A stretch of 64,000 nt of DNA from Epiperipatus broadwayi (lineage: Eukaryota; Onychophora; Udeonychophora; Euonychophora; Peripatidae): assembly GCA_028023455.1 (NCBI GenBank), contig JAQFVV010000204.1:265501-329500 (forward strand). The letters run 5' to 3'. Of this stretch, positions 50,255-63,650 are shown piece by piece. The position numbers and the translations under genes were made by a program. The notes under the pieces are model-generated. The model did not search any database, had not been told where the DNA came from, and saw nothing but the letters and a program-made list of their open reading frames with translations. Each line of letters begins with the position of its first letter. Position 1 is the stretch's first letter.

Positions 50255-51384
50255 TTTCAAATTTGGCATTGCATCATTATATCTTAATAGGAAAATTATA
50301 TTTAGTATTAAATATAATTAATTGAAAGCTTGACATAATTCATCAAATTAGATGAAGGATATAAAGAATAGTTATTATTTAATAGATATTTGAAACAGGA
50401 TTATATTGTATTTACTACATAATATTATAAACATTCATTGTATTTTATTTATCAAAAATACATATAATATATAAGTTATACAATTGTAAATAGTACTTAT
50501 ATATTAGTAATTATGAAACATATAAATGAAAACAGTAAATAAATTAATAAGTTACATAAATTATCAATTTTTGAATCCAGATATTGTTTTTATATATCTG
50601 TTAATTTAAACTATTTTCTTTAATTTTTGAAAGTTAATTATAGTATTGAATTTTATCATAGGGTATTAAGTAAGAATATTATTTATTAATATTTTTTTTA
50701 AAATGGTAAAATTCAACCGTATTTATTTATTAATATTTTATTTATCTATTATATTATATTTTTTGTTTATTAAATATTGATTTATTAACTTGATCTCTTT
50801 GTCTAATCATTATTAAATTATATTATACATGTGCTAGTATTATAAATATTACACGGATATCAATTATTAGTTAATGCTTATATAGGGGCATTTTAAATAA
50901 TAACTTGTTTTGAAATTATCCCTGAAAAGAGCTAATTGCAAATTCTCCATGAGTTTGAATATCTTGGCATAATGGTGATTGAAAGAGGGATGAGGGATGG
51001 ATGAACTAGTCTAAATTATAATAAAACTTATTTAAAGATTATTGAGCTAGCATAATAAAAATATATATAATCATGGACTTAGTATTTCATCGATTCATTT
51101 TTAGCATTCTACCTGAAGACCCAAAGTCTGATTGTAGTGAAATGCATATCCTCTTTCTAGGGAATTTAATCATCTCCTTATATTTAACAAAACCAACTTA
51201 GACTTTAAATATAATCCATTCTGTTATATTTGGTGAACCTAACTGTGAAGCATTAAGTTAATGATTTCCAAGCATTAAATATAATCATTTCTGTTAAATT
51301 TGATGCATCAACTGGGATGATTAAATACCATTATGCTATATTTGGTGCCTCAACTAAGGCTATCAAATATGCCATCCCATTATA

Positions 51385-54242
51385 ATATAATAATAAATTT
51401 GTTTCACCAGTTCTTCGTAATTAACACTAAATTCTAAATCTTATTATTAGCTAAGTGCTTTCAGAACTTGTTTACTCCATATTCATAGTGTTAGTACATT
51501 AAAGTGTATTGTTGAAGTGTATTTTATTAATTACTGATAGATATATAAACATATTTGAATTTCCATGTTCTACTGATATTATTAAAACAAATACAATATA
51601 TCAAAAGTATTTCAGTATACATAAACAATGGGTAGTAAAGTTAATATTTATTTGAATTTTTCTCAGAGTTTGGGTTCATAATGAGGATGAAAAAGATTTA
51701 TTGTTGAAACACAACACATCCAAAAAAAGGCATAGAATCAATAATTTTTGATTTATAGTGGACTGCTTGTACATATTACAAACTAAAATCAACAATTAAA
51801 AATTGTTATATTAAAAAGTGTCAATTTATATACGTTTGAGTTATACATATATTTTTATTTTATTACAATAATTTTTACTATATTACTATTTTGTTGTTTT
51901 AATGTTCTGTTTTACCTTATTAATAATTATAAATTATTAAAATTAAAATTCTTGAATATTTTTTCTACTCTATTTAAACAACTATTAGTCATTTTTATAT
52001 TTTCTTGACTGCTACTAGTGGCAACTTAGAATATATTTTCATTTTTTTTGTTTTTCAAATTTACCATCATTATTTTATTGTATTTTCAAAAATTTTAAAT
52101 CTTGTATTATAAATATTTATTTGCAAATAAAAATTATTTGTCAAAAATATTGAAATACATAATAAAATTTATAACAAATACATTTTGTTTTTCTTATCAG
52201 ATGATTAATATAAAAATATTAAACTAGCCAAATCAGAATTGGTTTAAATCCAAAAAAAACATATTGTTTAGATTAAAGATTAAAAAATTCTACTTAAAAT
52301 TTGAAATAGTATTTATAACTTTTTTAAATAAAAAAATGATAAAAATAATTCTGCCATCATTAATATAAAAAAATTTTTTTCTGCCAATTATGAATTGTGA
52401 TCAGATTTTATTAATTTCTCTTGACTTGTCTTCTTCTAAAAGTAAATATTATCAAATAAAATCTGAATCTAATCTTATTCTTATTTTAAAATAATAAATA
52501 TTACACAATAATTTTGTGAAAATAATGATAAATAAGTATGAAACTATGGGAAATATCTACCACAAAATGAATATGCTCAAAAATTCTTGTAATTACTGTC
52601 ATGATGTTGTGAATGATATATTAATTCCTTTATAATCAATTTGTTTCTTAATATTGGCATATTGTAATCTTTTTAATTAGGAAGTAAATATTACTTTAGT
52701 TCTAATTTTTGGGCATCAAATGAATGCAGAACTGTTAAAAAGATATTAAAGATTGTCACAAGTATGAGAATTAAAGTCTAAAAAACTAGTTCTATTAATG
52801 ACAACATAATATTGTGTTTAGTGCTCAGAACATCATAAAACCATCATCTGATTGGTTATTTTGTATAAATTAGGTCATCTTAGCCCCTATTTTAAAACAA
52901 ACCAAACAATGTTACAATTAGGAAATACAATTCCATTTATAATTTAATTGTAGTTTTACTTTGGCAACAGATTGGTAAAATTTTATTCATTTTATTTAGG
53001 TATGAAAAATACAGCGACTTAATTTATATATTACTTAATAAATTTAATAAGCATAGATAATTTAATTAATAAAAGTCTTGATACTCTATATTTTCATCAT
53101 TTAATGTTACAACTTGCAAAAACTATTCATGTTCTCTCATAATGCATGTTTTTCAGATGGAGTATATGATATCCATGCTATACTTGGCTCTTTCTTTATG
53201 ACTATTTTATTGTGATATATTTTATTTTACAAGTGTTAAAGTTATCATTCTATTCATACAGCAATCTATATTATGTGTAATCAAATAATGTAATATTATT
53301 AATATTAACATAAAAGAAGAACAATTTTAAAATCTATTTCAATGCTCTAAAAGTATATTTATTTTTTCTGCAATGCTAAAAAAAGTTAAATACTTTTTTA
53401 AATATTATCAGAATCTATAATATTATAAAAGATGACCCAATTTTTTGTAGAAAAGTTAGTACTTTACACTACAAATATTTTACATTATCTCTAAATATGT
53501 AATTTTAAATACATTTATATAAATCAAGAATAATTTTAAATTTCATTTTAACATTGCTTTATTCTGCAACACTGTAGGTTATATTTAATAATATTTTTAA
53601 TGCAGTTTAAATTAAAAGTAATGGGCTGCCTATTTAAAGTTACCCATTTTTTTTCTATTAATGAGACAATGCTCTATGCATACTGAAATAGTGACCCTTC
53701 ATATAAAAATATTTGCACTAATGTCTTTTTGATTCAATAACATGAATGTTGAGTTTTATGACTGCCATTTTAAATGAATTCTTTACCAGTATAGTAGTAT
53801 ACATTATCTATTATTTTAAACATTTGTTTTAATTTAAAAATAAAATGACTTCCAAATGTAATAAATCATACATAGAAAACAACAACAAGGCAAAGGCTTA
53901 TAAATCAATTGAAAGTTATAAAAAAGTGGAATAAAATGAATTATTAATATTAGGTCACTTGAGATATTTACATATTTCTTGGGAAGTTATTAAAAATTAA
54001 TTGATATCCCTCTTGATAAAGTTTATTTTTATGTCCATGTATTTTCAATAAAATAGTAAAAACAGAAGTTTTAGAATGATTTTTTACATCAACAAAAACG
54101 AAAAAATATCATAGTCCTTTTCCTACTGAACTGAATAACTTTCAGTCTTTGATCCTTTCAAGAGAAAATATCTAAGTAGTTTTAAAAGAAAAAACAATTA
54201 GATTTAAAAAAGACATGTTATAATCTATGTTGTTAAGAAAAC
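51385..54242. other. AT-rich anonymous spacer
   Basis: No gene, RNA gene or element was recognised. The base composition is extreme, with many A and T runs. Confidence 0.5.
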
Positions 54243-55970
54243 ATATCATCATCATTATCAACCATTATCAATCCACTGCAGGATGAAGGTCTCTCCAAGT
54301 TTAATCCATCTTCTCCGATCTTTAGCTTCTCTTCTCCACATCACCCCTACACATTTTCTTATTTCATCCATCCATCTTACATGTGGTCTCCTTCTGGGTC
54401 TTTTACAATCTCTTGGAATCCAGTTTAAAATTTCAATTGTCCATCTATTATCATCTCTTCTAGCAATATGTCCAGCCCAACTCCACTTCAATCTTTTAAT
54501 TTTTTCAATGAGGTCAGTAACACCTGTTTGTTCTCTTACCCATACATTGCGTTTTCGATCTCTTCTTGTTACTCCCAACATGCATCTCTCCATACTTCTT
54601 TGAGTGGTCTGAAGTCTCTGTATTGATCTTCTATTAAGTGTCCAAGTCTCAGATCCATAAGTAAGAACTGGTAAAACACATTTGTTAAAAATCTTTCTTT
54701 TCAAACACATAGGCATATTTCCTTTTAATATCAAGTTATTTCTGCCAAAAGCACTCCAACCAAGTTTAATTCTATGATTAATTTCCTCTATTATGTTTCC
54801 ATCTGTATTAATAATCTGACCAAGGTATTTGTAACTCTTAACTTCTTCTAATTTATCATAATCAATCTTTATTTTCATATTTTGAGCAAATCGATTAAAC
54901 ATTACTTTAGTCTTTTTAACATTTATCTTTAGTCCTACTTTCATCTGATAACTCCTGCAACATTTCCTGCAGCTCGGAAGCATTATTTGCAAAAACAACT
55001 ACATCATCTGTGAAATCTAAATGACTTAAATAATCTCCATTTACTTTCACTCCTTTAGTTTCCCATTTTAATCCACAAAATACTTCTTGCAGCAGCCTTA
55101 AAAGTTTTGGAGATATGGAGTCACCTTGTCTTACACCTTTCTCAATGTTGACTTTCCCAGTATCATTATGTAATCTAATTGTTGCTGTTGCATTTTTATA
55201 AATATTCTTTAAAATATGATAATATCCTGGATCTATACCTTGATGATCCAATGCTTTAATCACTGAAGAAATGTTTATAGAATCAAATGCCTTTTCATAA
55301 TCTACAAATCCAAAACATAATGACAATTCATATTCATTTGTCCTTTCTATAACTTCTCTCAATACTTGAATATGACCTACTGTACTAAAATCACTTTTAA
55401 ATCCAGCTTGTTCTCTTGGCTGGTGAAAATTCAAGGTTCTCTGTAGACGAGTTGTAATTATCTTGGTAAAAATTTTATATAAAACTGATAAAAGGCTGAT
55501 AGGTCTGTAATTTCTAATATCTTCTTTATCACCTTTTTTAAATATTAATATTATTACTGCATTCTTCCAATCACCGGTACATCTTTATCATTTAGACATT
55601 TGGTATATAACTTTGCTAATATTTTTTCTGTTTCTTCACCTGCTTCTTTTAATATATCAATTATAATTCCATCATTACCTGGAGCCTTTCCTTTTTTCAT
55701 ACATTTAATTGCATTTCTCACTTCTTCATTTAAAATTCTGGGCAATTCGGAAGATGTAATAGATATAGGAGGTACTTGTTCTTTATTACTATATAATTCT
55801 TGATAAAAATCTTCTACCAATTTCATAATGTCATCCCTCTTTTTAGTAATAATTCCATCTTTTTTCCTTATTGCAGATATAAATTTCCTACCAATACCAA
55901 AATGTTGTTTTACATTCTTAAGACTTTTATTTTCTTCTACAGCTTTTCTTGCTAGTTCACAGTTATACTT
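54243..55970 (-). mobile_element. RTE-like LINE, 5'-truncated copy
   Basis: A minus-strand copy starts near 55965 within the region before RT and runs to a 3' end made of TGATAATGATGATGATA-type short repeats (54243-54260). Tandem short repeats at the 3' end and a single C-terminal domain after RT are typical of the RTE group. It is the best preserved of the three copies of this family here. Confidence 0.8.
54258..55965 (-). pseudogene. RTE-like reverse transcriptase with C-terminal domain (broken)
   Basis: In order: KLVEDFYQELYSNKE and KKGKAPGNDGIIIDILKEAG (55554-55826); then EQAGFKSDFSTVGHIQVLR, GFVDYEKAFDSI (catalytic Asp), KGVRQGDSISPKL and HLDFTDDVVVFANN (54916-55434); then LKINVKKTKVMF, KSYKYLGQIIN, LTYGSETWTLN and KRLKWSWAGHIARR with PRRRPHVRWMDEI (54258-54998). 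The family F-A-D-D box is F-T-D-D here, although both catalytic Asp remain. Frameshifts lie near 55555 and near 54950. The endonuclease domain is missing by 5' truncation. It would reverse transcribe LINE RNA at a nicked target. Confidence 0.85.
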
Positions 55971-56547
55971 TCAAATAAATAACAAAATTTTCTTTGTTTA
56001 GACTCATGTTTATTTTAGATTCCAATTATACATAAATTTATACTAAAGGTAATAGATAAGGCAGCTTTAAATAGTTCATCACAGAACAAATAATTCCCAA
56101 GTGATTCTCATAAAACAATAAAGAAAGCATTATCCACAGTTTTAATTACTGTTCTATTGTTATTTATTTTTGTTTTACTTCTTAACAAAGAATAGCTAAA
56201 TATCCATTTATCAATCAATATTGAATTTTAAACTAGTAAGACTGACTAACTGAAAAAAAAAAAAAAAAGTTTTCTTGAAATCTAAAAAAACATTCCCGTT
56301 TATTTTTAAATTTAAATCTAGATTATTGGCATAGCAATCATAGACACTGCACTATGTGTCCTTCATATAATAGAGTACTTGTTTGCAAATAATTTGGATA
56401 TTATAATTGTATATAGTATTTATGATAAATAATCTTTATTTGCACATACATATTTACAAAATATAATTCAAAATTTCTGAAATATAATAAAAAATAAAAG
56501 TAAATTTGATCAAGAAAAAAGATGAAACTAGACAGTTGTGAGTTTCA
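55971..56547. other. AT-rich anonymous spacer
   Basis: A 16-base A run lies near 56253-56268. No gene was seen. Confidence 0.5.
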
Positions 56548-56730
56548 ATTTCTATCCAGTGCTTTCTTATCCCATATCTCTGGACTAGTTTCTAAGTAAT
56601 GGCTTCTCATTGATAAAAACTAGAAACAAGTCTGGAGATATTGGTTAAGAAGGCACTCAGTTAGGGGTTAAAATCTAGCATCTATTTATTACCTGTGCTT
56701 GCACTACGTGGCACTATTGTTGAAAAAAGT
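56548..56730 (+). repeat. Hammerhead-family repeat relic with inverted halves
   Basis: The segment AGTGCTTTCTTATC to TTTCTA (56560-56594) is mirrored imperfectly by TAGAAACAAGTCTGG to GGCACT (56621-56658), around a short centre with TGGCTTCTCATTGAT. On the plus strand TTCTCA, TTGATAA, GAAA (56623-56626), CAAG and TC-TGGAGA follow the hammerhead order with most of stem II lost. The tail GCATCTATTTATTAC to GTGGCACTATTG matches the repeat at 39.03-39.08 kb. Confidence 0.5.
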
Positions 56731-58440
56731 TATTGCTTTAAAAATTCTTATACTTTTTAAAAAAATTATCACTACTATTCATTTGCAGCACATGTATTTA
56801 TTTACTCTTATTTTTGTCTTAACATATATGCATATTATTTTCTACTATTGTACTAGCCTTAATTATAAAATTGTAAATTAATGGCAAAATGATATAAAGA
56901 TTCTGCCTATAAGTCACATCTTCAAATATGTAGATACATATATGAAGTTATTTACACAAAAGTTAATTAATTTAAATTACTGTTATTTTATATATGTAAC
57001 ACAAAGTGATTAGATTAAAATCACAATAGTGTTTTTTTTTTTTTTTTAAAAAAAAAGAATGCAATAGTGGAGGTCTTTAGTGAGATAATAAAAAAACAAC
57101 AATAACTGAGTGTCTTCTTTGTTTAAACTAGTAAAATAAATCAATGTACCATAAAAAAACTGTTTTAACAAAACATTTAAAATCTCTAATAACCGTCATA
57201 CTTTTTATTTTTTTTAAAAAGAGCACTTTGTTTTTAACTCGCCATAATATAACCTAAAAATTACATTAATAAATAACTATTTGTTTTTGTTTTCTTTGCA
57301 AATATGTATTACCTTAATAAAATAGTTGCAGTAGATATGAATGTCGGCGTTTGCAAACATATTAAAAATGACAATTTCACAATTATAACAAAATTACTGT
57401 CGTAAAAGGATATTAAATTTTAATTTTATGCAATTTTAAAGATATCTAATGAATGCTAATAATTTTTTTTAATTCCTAAAAAGTTTACTATGTGAAATTT
57501 TATTCAATATTTTTCAAAGTTTTTTTACAATACCAATTTCAAGCTGCATTGCCCCTACCCAAAATATTGGATTATTATGAGACATTTTTCATTTTTGTCT
57601 TTTCAGTTATTACCTAAATTAGGCTCTAAGAAAGTAAAATTAACAACACATTCCTGCACACAATCATATAAGCAAATAGATATATACAAAAACAACAAAC
57701 TATTATTCACAAATGGTGTTTTGTTGTAATTTAATGCAGTAGTAGAGTGATCGATCCAATAGCTAAACTTCCTTGATCAAAGATTAATTCTGGCATTTTT
57801 GTTGCTGCATGTCACATGATCTTCAAATGACAAATCATTTGATTATTATTTTATTTGTAATTATTATTAAATTCAAAAATTATTAAAATATTGAGGGCAT
57901 TTAAAAATAAAATATCCTTTTTTTTTCAAAAAATCATTTGTCCGTTTAACGATAGTTTAATGATGTCATTCATCTCGAATATATTGAAATATTTGTACAG
58001 ATGTTTGTTTGTTTTTTACTTAATTTTTTTAACTATTAATACATGTGAGAAATGTTTTCATTGGCTGCATGTTGTTTTTACTTATATATGATGAGGATAG
58101 GTTTAATAGACTAAATTATTAGTTGCGATATTCATTAATAAGTTTTTAAAAACTGCTTTTGAAACGCAACACTTGAATGCATATTTCAGAAGAATACATT
58201 ACTTTCAACTATCTCAATTGCAGATAGTTCTAAAAAAGGAATTTAAAAATAACCTCAACTATAATATTTGGATAAGTAGCTATAACTAATGTATAGCTTT
58301 TTTTATTTTTTCCAAATTGTACTATTTGCTTAATAAACTTTTATGTTAATTACATTTATTTTCATTCAACATAATAAATATTTATTTAAAATAGCAATGA
58401 AAATCATTTTTACTTAATATTATTATTATTTTTTCATATG
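56731..58440. other. AT-rich anonymous spacer
   Basis: Homopolymer T and A runs lie near 57030-57056. No gene was supported. Confidence 0.5.
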
Positions 58441-58500
58441 TCAAATCCGTTGACCGGGAAGGCAGGAGCTACGATAACGGCTAGGCCACCAACGCTTGAC
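58441..58500 (-). mobile_element. tRNA-like SINE head
   Basis: On the minus strand GCGTTGGTGGCCTAGCCGTT has a clear A-box-like TGGCCTAGCCG. It is followed by CTCCTGCCTTCCCGG, like an anticodon-arm region. The expected B box is reduced to CGGTCAACGGATTTGA. The block is strikingly GC-rich for this window. A decayed SINE or partial tRNA copy is likely. Confidence 0.5.
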
Positions 58501-59083
58501 ATTTTTACTCATAATTTTTAAATAAAAAAACAACAACAACAAAACAACTTTGCCAGTTTTATATATATTGAACTGTTTTCGAATGTGTGCATTCGAAACA
58601 CCGGTCTCTTAGGCAGAGAAGAACATACTCGGAGAGTATGTTTGCCCAAACAATAGCTATAAAGTATATAACTAGCATTACATTTCCAGGACATAGCTTC
58701 TTCTCTGCTGTTGAGTTCAACACCAAATCCAAAGCACTTTTTTGTTTGTGTATAAACACGGGCACCAGCTGTTTATTCTAAAAGAATACTAAAAGAATAG
58801 ATGCACTTTGAACAGTGGCCACTAACTCAACGCCTAAATCCATGACTAGCTCAGCTGTTTGTAATCACTAATAGATTATACTTAATTAGTGGTTAAAAGA
58901 ATTGATAAAAGAATTGTAAAAGGAATTTATAAAAGAGATTGATAAAAGAATTTGGTAAAAGAATTGATAAAAAGAATTGACCGACAAATAAAGTTTAATT
59001 TTAAAGACAATTTATTAACTAACATTTATTTACTAAATTTAAACATTTTATAATTCTAATAAAAACACACGCATATTTTTAAA
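58501..59083. other. Spacer with a short GA-rich tandem repeat
   Basis: At 58893-58982 units like GATAAAAGAATTG repeat about six times. A mixed patch at 58560-58780 has short open frames on both strands with no domain. Confidence 0.5.
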
Positions 59084-59838
59084 TTAACCCTTTTCCTGCG
59101 TCCGACGAGGCTCCTCGTCGACATCTGAAATCACTCTAACTCAGCCCGTTTTCATACGAAAATATTCGTTAAATACGTATTGAATTCGTTTTTAAAAGTT
59201 CTGTACGATGGTGATATCTTCCGATTTATTTTAGAAGTAAAAAATAGAAAAAAAACGCATTTAAACCTAAACAAAGAAGGAACATTATTTGTGATTGGTT
59301 CTTAGCATGCTCTCAGCCGAAAAAGACATTCTGATTGGCTGGAAAGAACAAAGAAACTGCCTGATCAAAGAAAATAAAGAAAAACGCTGAGATTTTCATT
59401 TCGAATACGATTTAAATTATTATTAAATAATATTTGAGGAAATTAAACATAATTTTCAGAGAGAATAATAAAAAAACAAAATTATTTTCGAAAAATATTG
59501 AAGATTTTAGTACAAATATTGAAGTTGTAATAAAAAGAAATATTTACTTTTCTATAACGTAAAAGTCGATCTTTTTGTTTACATTATAACTTTTATGTTG
59601 CCGATATTGAATATCTTAGAATAAATAAATAGCAATTTATTTTTGAAAGAACTTTCGTTGTCTTCACAACCTGAAAAATTAATTATATACTTTTTATAAA
59701 CGTATCTGAGTTGAATTTAATATTATAGGCGAATATGTTTTAACAATAGGCTTTGTCTTCAGTTTGTGAGTTGGCCAATTAAAAGATTTGATTTTTATCT
59801 GATACAACCAATGATAAAATTAGCGGTTAAAAGGTTAA
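59084..59838. mobile_element. piggyBac-like non-autonomous element, copy 1
   Basis: TTAA (59084-59087) followed by CCCTTTTCCTGCG, and CGGTTAAAAGG followed by TTAA (59835-59838), give a TTAA target duplication and short inverted ends starting with CC-TTTT, as in the piggyBac superfamily. A strong subterminal hairpin, CGACGAGG-CTCCTCGTCG, lies near 59103-59120. The 755-bp body has no transposase ORF. It aligns with 61195-61966 along its length. Confidence 0.65.
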
Positions 59839-61194
59839 CATTTCTAAACTAGTTTAAATATTCTTGTATATTTTCATAACCGAACACTCGTATTTATCTA
59901 ATTTAACCAATAATATTGATATAAGGATCACACACATATTAACTCATGCACACACATAATAATAATAAAGTATTACATAGCATTTGAAATTTAAACACAC
60001 ATATCAATAGTTCATTTATGTATGATATCGAGTTCATATAATTAGACTCTTGGAGGATTCGCACGAATTAATGAAATGCAATGGCTATTGCAGTATAAAC
60101 GAAAATAAGCAAATGTTTTACCTAGGATTTTGAACGTAGATTTAACACTTTGTTTTCTTCCTGTTTGTTGTTTCTTCCAGTATGAATGTTTCCAGTATGA
60201 ATGCTTCCATCCAGCTGGGATGTTTCCTTGATGAGTTTCCTTATTATTCACGATTATTACTATTGGAGACAATTAGATACTGATGGAGATTTTCTAAGTT
60301 GTTACGTTGACATTATTTCATGGGCAGATCTTGCTGTTTTCATTGAACTTTTTAGGCTGTGGAGAGGCATGAATTCCCAAAATCTTCTCAGCACTGCATT
60401 TTGTTTCTGGGTATAATTAACTCAACTGATTCAATTAATTTGTGAACTGCATTCACTCAATTAATTTGTGAACTGCACTCACTCAACTAATTTGTGAACT
60501 GACTACTGTCCGATAAAAAAAGGTCTATTTATACCTGTGCCTTGTTGTCTTTCTAATATCTCCGGCAAAGATCTGTTGTCAAATTCCAGTGATAATCATT
60601 TGATAAACGTGTTTTGGAAGATTGCTTAATTAGTAATAGTCATGCAATAAAATATGTTGTTTTATTTTATTAATAGCCATTGCCGTGTTTTTAATGATAA
60701 TCTTTTATTTCACATACATTTTATTTATTTACAAATCACACATATATACGCACATATATTTTTAATACAATTTAATATTTAGTTTTAACATTATTTTTTC
60801 TTTAATTAAACTTGAATGAAAAGAGATTTGTATGTTTTAACTTTTTAAATTATATTTTTACGAATACTAATAAAAACTCTTTACTTCCTTTTATAACCCT
60901 TAGTTTAATTTCTCTAATGAAACACCCCTCTTCCCTTCTGATTAATTAATTGTAGCTTTTTTATTTCAAAACTAATGCTAGAAAACTATTTGATTCTTAT
61001 CCTTTTCTAAAACAAACTGCAATAAACTCTTCAATGTTCAATTTTATGTTTTTCTTTTATGAACGATTATTTTAATAATATAATTTTAGATAAAATTATA
61101 TGTGCCTATATCAATATAGGTACAATATATATTTTTTAAAAAATACCAATTACTATACTATTCAAATCCATCTAACAACTATTAATTTTAGCAA
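59839..61194. other. Spacer with a short tandem repeat
   Basis: At 60421-60505 the phrase CAATTAATTTGTGAACTGCA repeats three times with about 30-bp spacing. The mixed-composition stretch 60050-60416 has frames on both strands, including repeats of a His-Ser-Tyr-Trp-Lys phrase on the minus strand, but no domain. Confidence 0.5.
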
Positions 61195-61966
61195 TTAACT
61201 CTTATAATGCATGACTCATCTAAAAACGAGAAGATTTGACATCACTCTAAATCGGCTACTTTTTATCCCACGTATACATATGATACGTCATTAGAAAGAA
61301 AATCAAAAGTTCTGTAAGATGGTGCCCTCTTCAGAGTTATTTTACAAGTAAAAAATCAATAAAAATGACCATATATGTCAAACAAAACCAAAGCACTGCC
61401 TCCTCACCAACTTTTCTTGAATCTTATTGGCTGTCCCACTTCTGTCAGAAAGGGTAATGGCTGCCAAAAAGTAAAAAGTTACGTTCGTTTTGATTTTTAT
61501 TACAAAAATGATAAACGAATGTTTACAACATTTTAAACAATATTTGAATTGAATTACAAATTATTATTGATAAAATAATACTAAAAATCAAATTATTTTA
61601 GAAAAATAGTTAAGATATTACCAAGAATTATTTATTTATTGCTACATATTGATCGTAACGTAAAGTGAAAAAAAAAAGATTGCGTCAGCAATCTTTTTTG
61701 GTTGGTTGAATAGCGGTTACTTTTATTTCACCGCAATTGAATATTTTTTAAATTATAAATCAAATTTTATTTTTGAAAAGATTTTCGTTTGCTTTCGTAA
61801 TCTGAAAATTCAGTAATATACTTTTTACAAACGAAACTAACGTATTTATATTATTAAAAGTGATCTATTTTAACAATAGATTTTGTTAAAGTTGTGAGTT
61901 GGCCGATTACAAGTTTTGATTTTTAACTCATTCGGCCAATTATATAATCATCGTTCAAAAGGTTAA
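61195..61966. mobile_element. piggyBac-like non-autonomous element, copy 2
   Basis: TTAA (61195-61198) precedes CTCTTATAATGC, and GTTCAAAAGG precedes TTAA (61963-61966). Internal blocks shared with copy 1 include AAAAGTTCTGTA-GATGGTG, TTTTTGAAA-GA-TTTCGTT and GTGAGTTGGCC. An internal hairpin, AAAGATTGC-GTCA-GCAATCTTT, lies near 61677-61700. It has no ORF and is more diverged at its left end than copy 1. Confidence 0.6.
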
Positions 61967-63004
61967 TATTGCTATAATAACGAGTTAGTAAATCGATTCA
62001 CTTAAATTTGAGTTGTTTCTATTTTAAAATGTTTGGACAAATTTGCTTTATATATATATTAATTTAGACTTTTTAAATTTAAATTTCATTTATTTTTATT
62101 ATATACTGCTGGGTGTTTTTTTATCTATCTTCTAATACAAAAGTTTACAAATTATTTGCTAAAATTCAATTTGTGTTTATTTTCATTTTGTTTTGCCATA
62201 ATTATTAAAAAGTTTTTAGTTATAGCTATAAGTTTAAATCGAGCCCGTTAAACACAAAGAATTTACAATGATAATCTCATTAATTTGCGCACATATCCAC
62301 AGATAGTTTAAACTAATACATATAGAATAATCATAAAATTAAAAAGATGTAATTTTGCATTTGGTAACCATGTTCTGTTTATAATTTTAAATGATCACTG
62401 GTATAAGTGCTCTTAAATAATCTCAAACATCCGCTATATAAAGTTATTATTGCAATGTGATTGGAACACTTCATTTTCCAGTAATAGTTTTTGTCAATTG
62501 TTTTAAATTGTAATTCACAAATTACAATTTATTAAGAAAAAAAATATTGAAAATATATTAACTTATCAAGATATTAATATAGACAATTGTTTAACTTTTA
62601 AATACTGCTGTAAGCTAATTAAATTTTACTAATCAAATACATTTTTTTGTTTGCTTTTATTATAAGTACAGACAAACATCACATATTTATGATCTTAAAA
62701 ACTTATTTAGCTGGAGCCACAATATTCTGTGGAAATTTATATTTTGTATGATTTACCGTTAGAAAAAAAAGTTTTTGAAAATAAGCTTTTTAATTAATCA
62801 ATATTTCTTTACACTTCAATACATTTTTGAATGTTTGTCCTTCAGCCTCATTCTATTTGCATGATTCAAACTAAAAAAAAAAAAAAGAAAAAAAAAAACT
62901 TAGACAAAATGCATTCAGTTAGACTTAATTCAATATCTAATCAAATTATTATAAACAAATTAATATATGATTAATATGATTTAATAATTTATCTCATTGC
63001 CATT
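61967..63004. other. AT-rich anonymous spacer
   Basis: No gene was seen. An A-rich run interrupted by one G lies near 62873-62891. Confidence 0.5.
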
Positions 63005-63605
63005 TTTTAACCATTATCTATCTACTTTAGGATAGTTAATACTGGGGAATCTAAACTATTGCTTCCATTTTCCACAATATATTAGCAAATTTCTTTATTT
63101 CATCCAACCAACTTACAGGTGGTCTTTTTTACATCTTTTACAATCTCTTGGTATCCAATTTAAGACTTCAACATTTCTTCAATTTTTATCTCTTTTAGCA
63201 ATATATCCAGTCTAATTTATTTCAGTTTCTTAATTCTTTCAATAATGTTTATGCCCCCTTCCAAGTACTTCTTTTTCAGTCTTTCCTTGATAATCCTAAT
63301 TTACATATGCCTATAATTTGTTTAGTGATAGAAATAGCTTTGAATTTCTCCTCTATTAAATGTTCAAGTGTGAGACCAATATATAAGAAGTGATAAAGCA
63401 TATCTATTAAAAACATTTTTTTTTCAAATACATAGTATATATTTTTTTCACATCAAAGTTTAATCCTATGATTAATTTCATCCGTCATGTTTTCATCTGT
63501 GTTAATAATCTGATTAAGATATTAGTAGTTATTATCTTCTAATTCATAAATATAAATATTTATTTTACTTTTCTGAAAAAATCCATTGAATATTACTTTA
63601 ATACT
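63005..63605 (-). pseudogene. 3' fragment of the same RTE-like LINE family
   Basis: On the minus strand the piece aligns with 54245-54910, covering the C-terminal domain and 3' end (shared text includes ACAATCTCTTGG and GTTAATAATCTGA on the plus strand). Stops and deletions are frequent. It ends abruptly near 63605, just before the TA tract and 3' end of PLE-E, so the Penelope copy may have inserted at or near its edge. Confidence 0.7.
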
Positions 63606-63650
63606 ATAATTAAAAATCACTTCTTTTCTTTTCAAAAACTTTATTTGATG

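Noticed and set aside
54283-54603. 106-codon plus-strand frame opposite the LINE C-terminal domain
   Set aside because: Antisense shadow; the minus strand carries clear LINE motifs.
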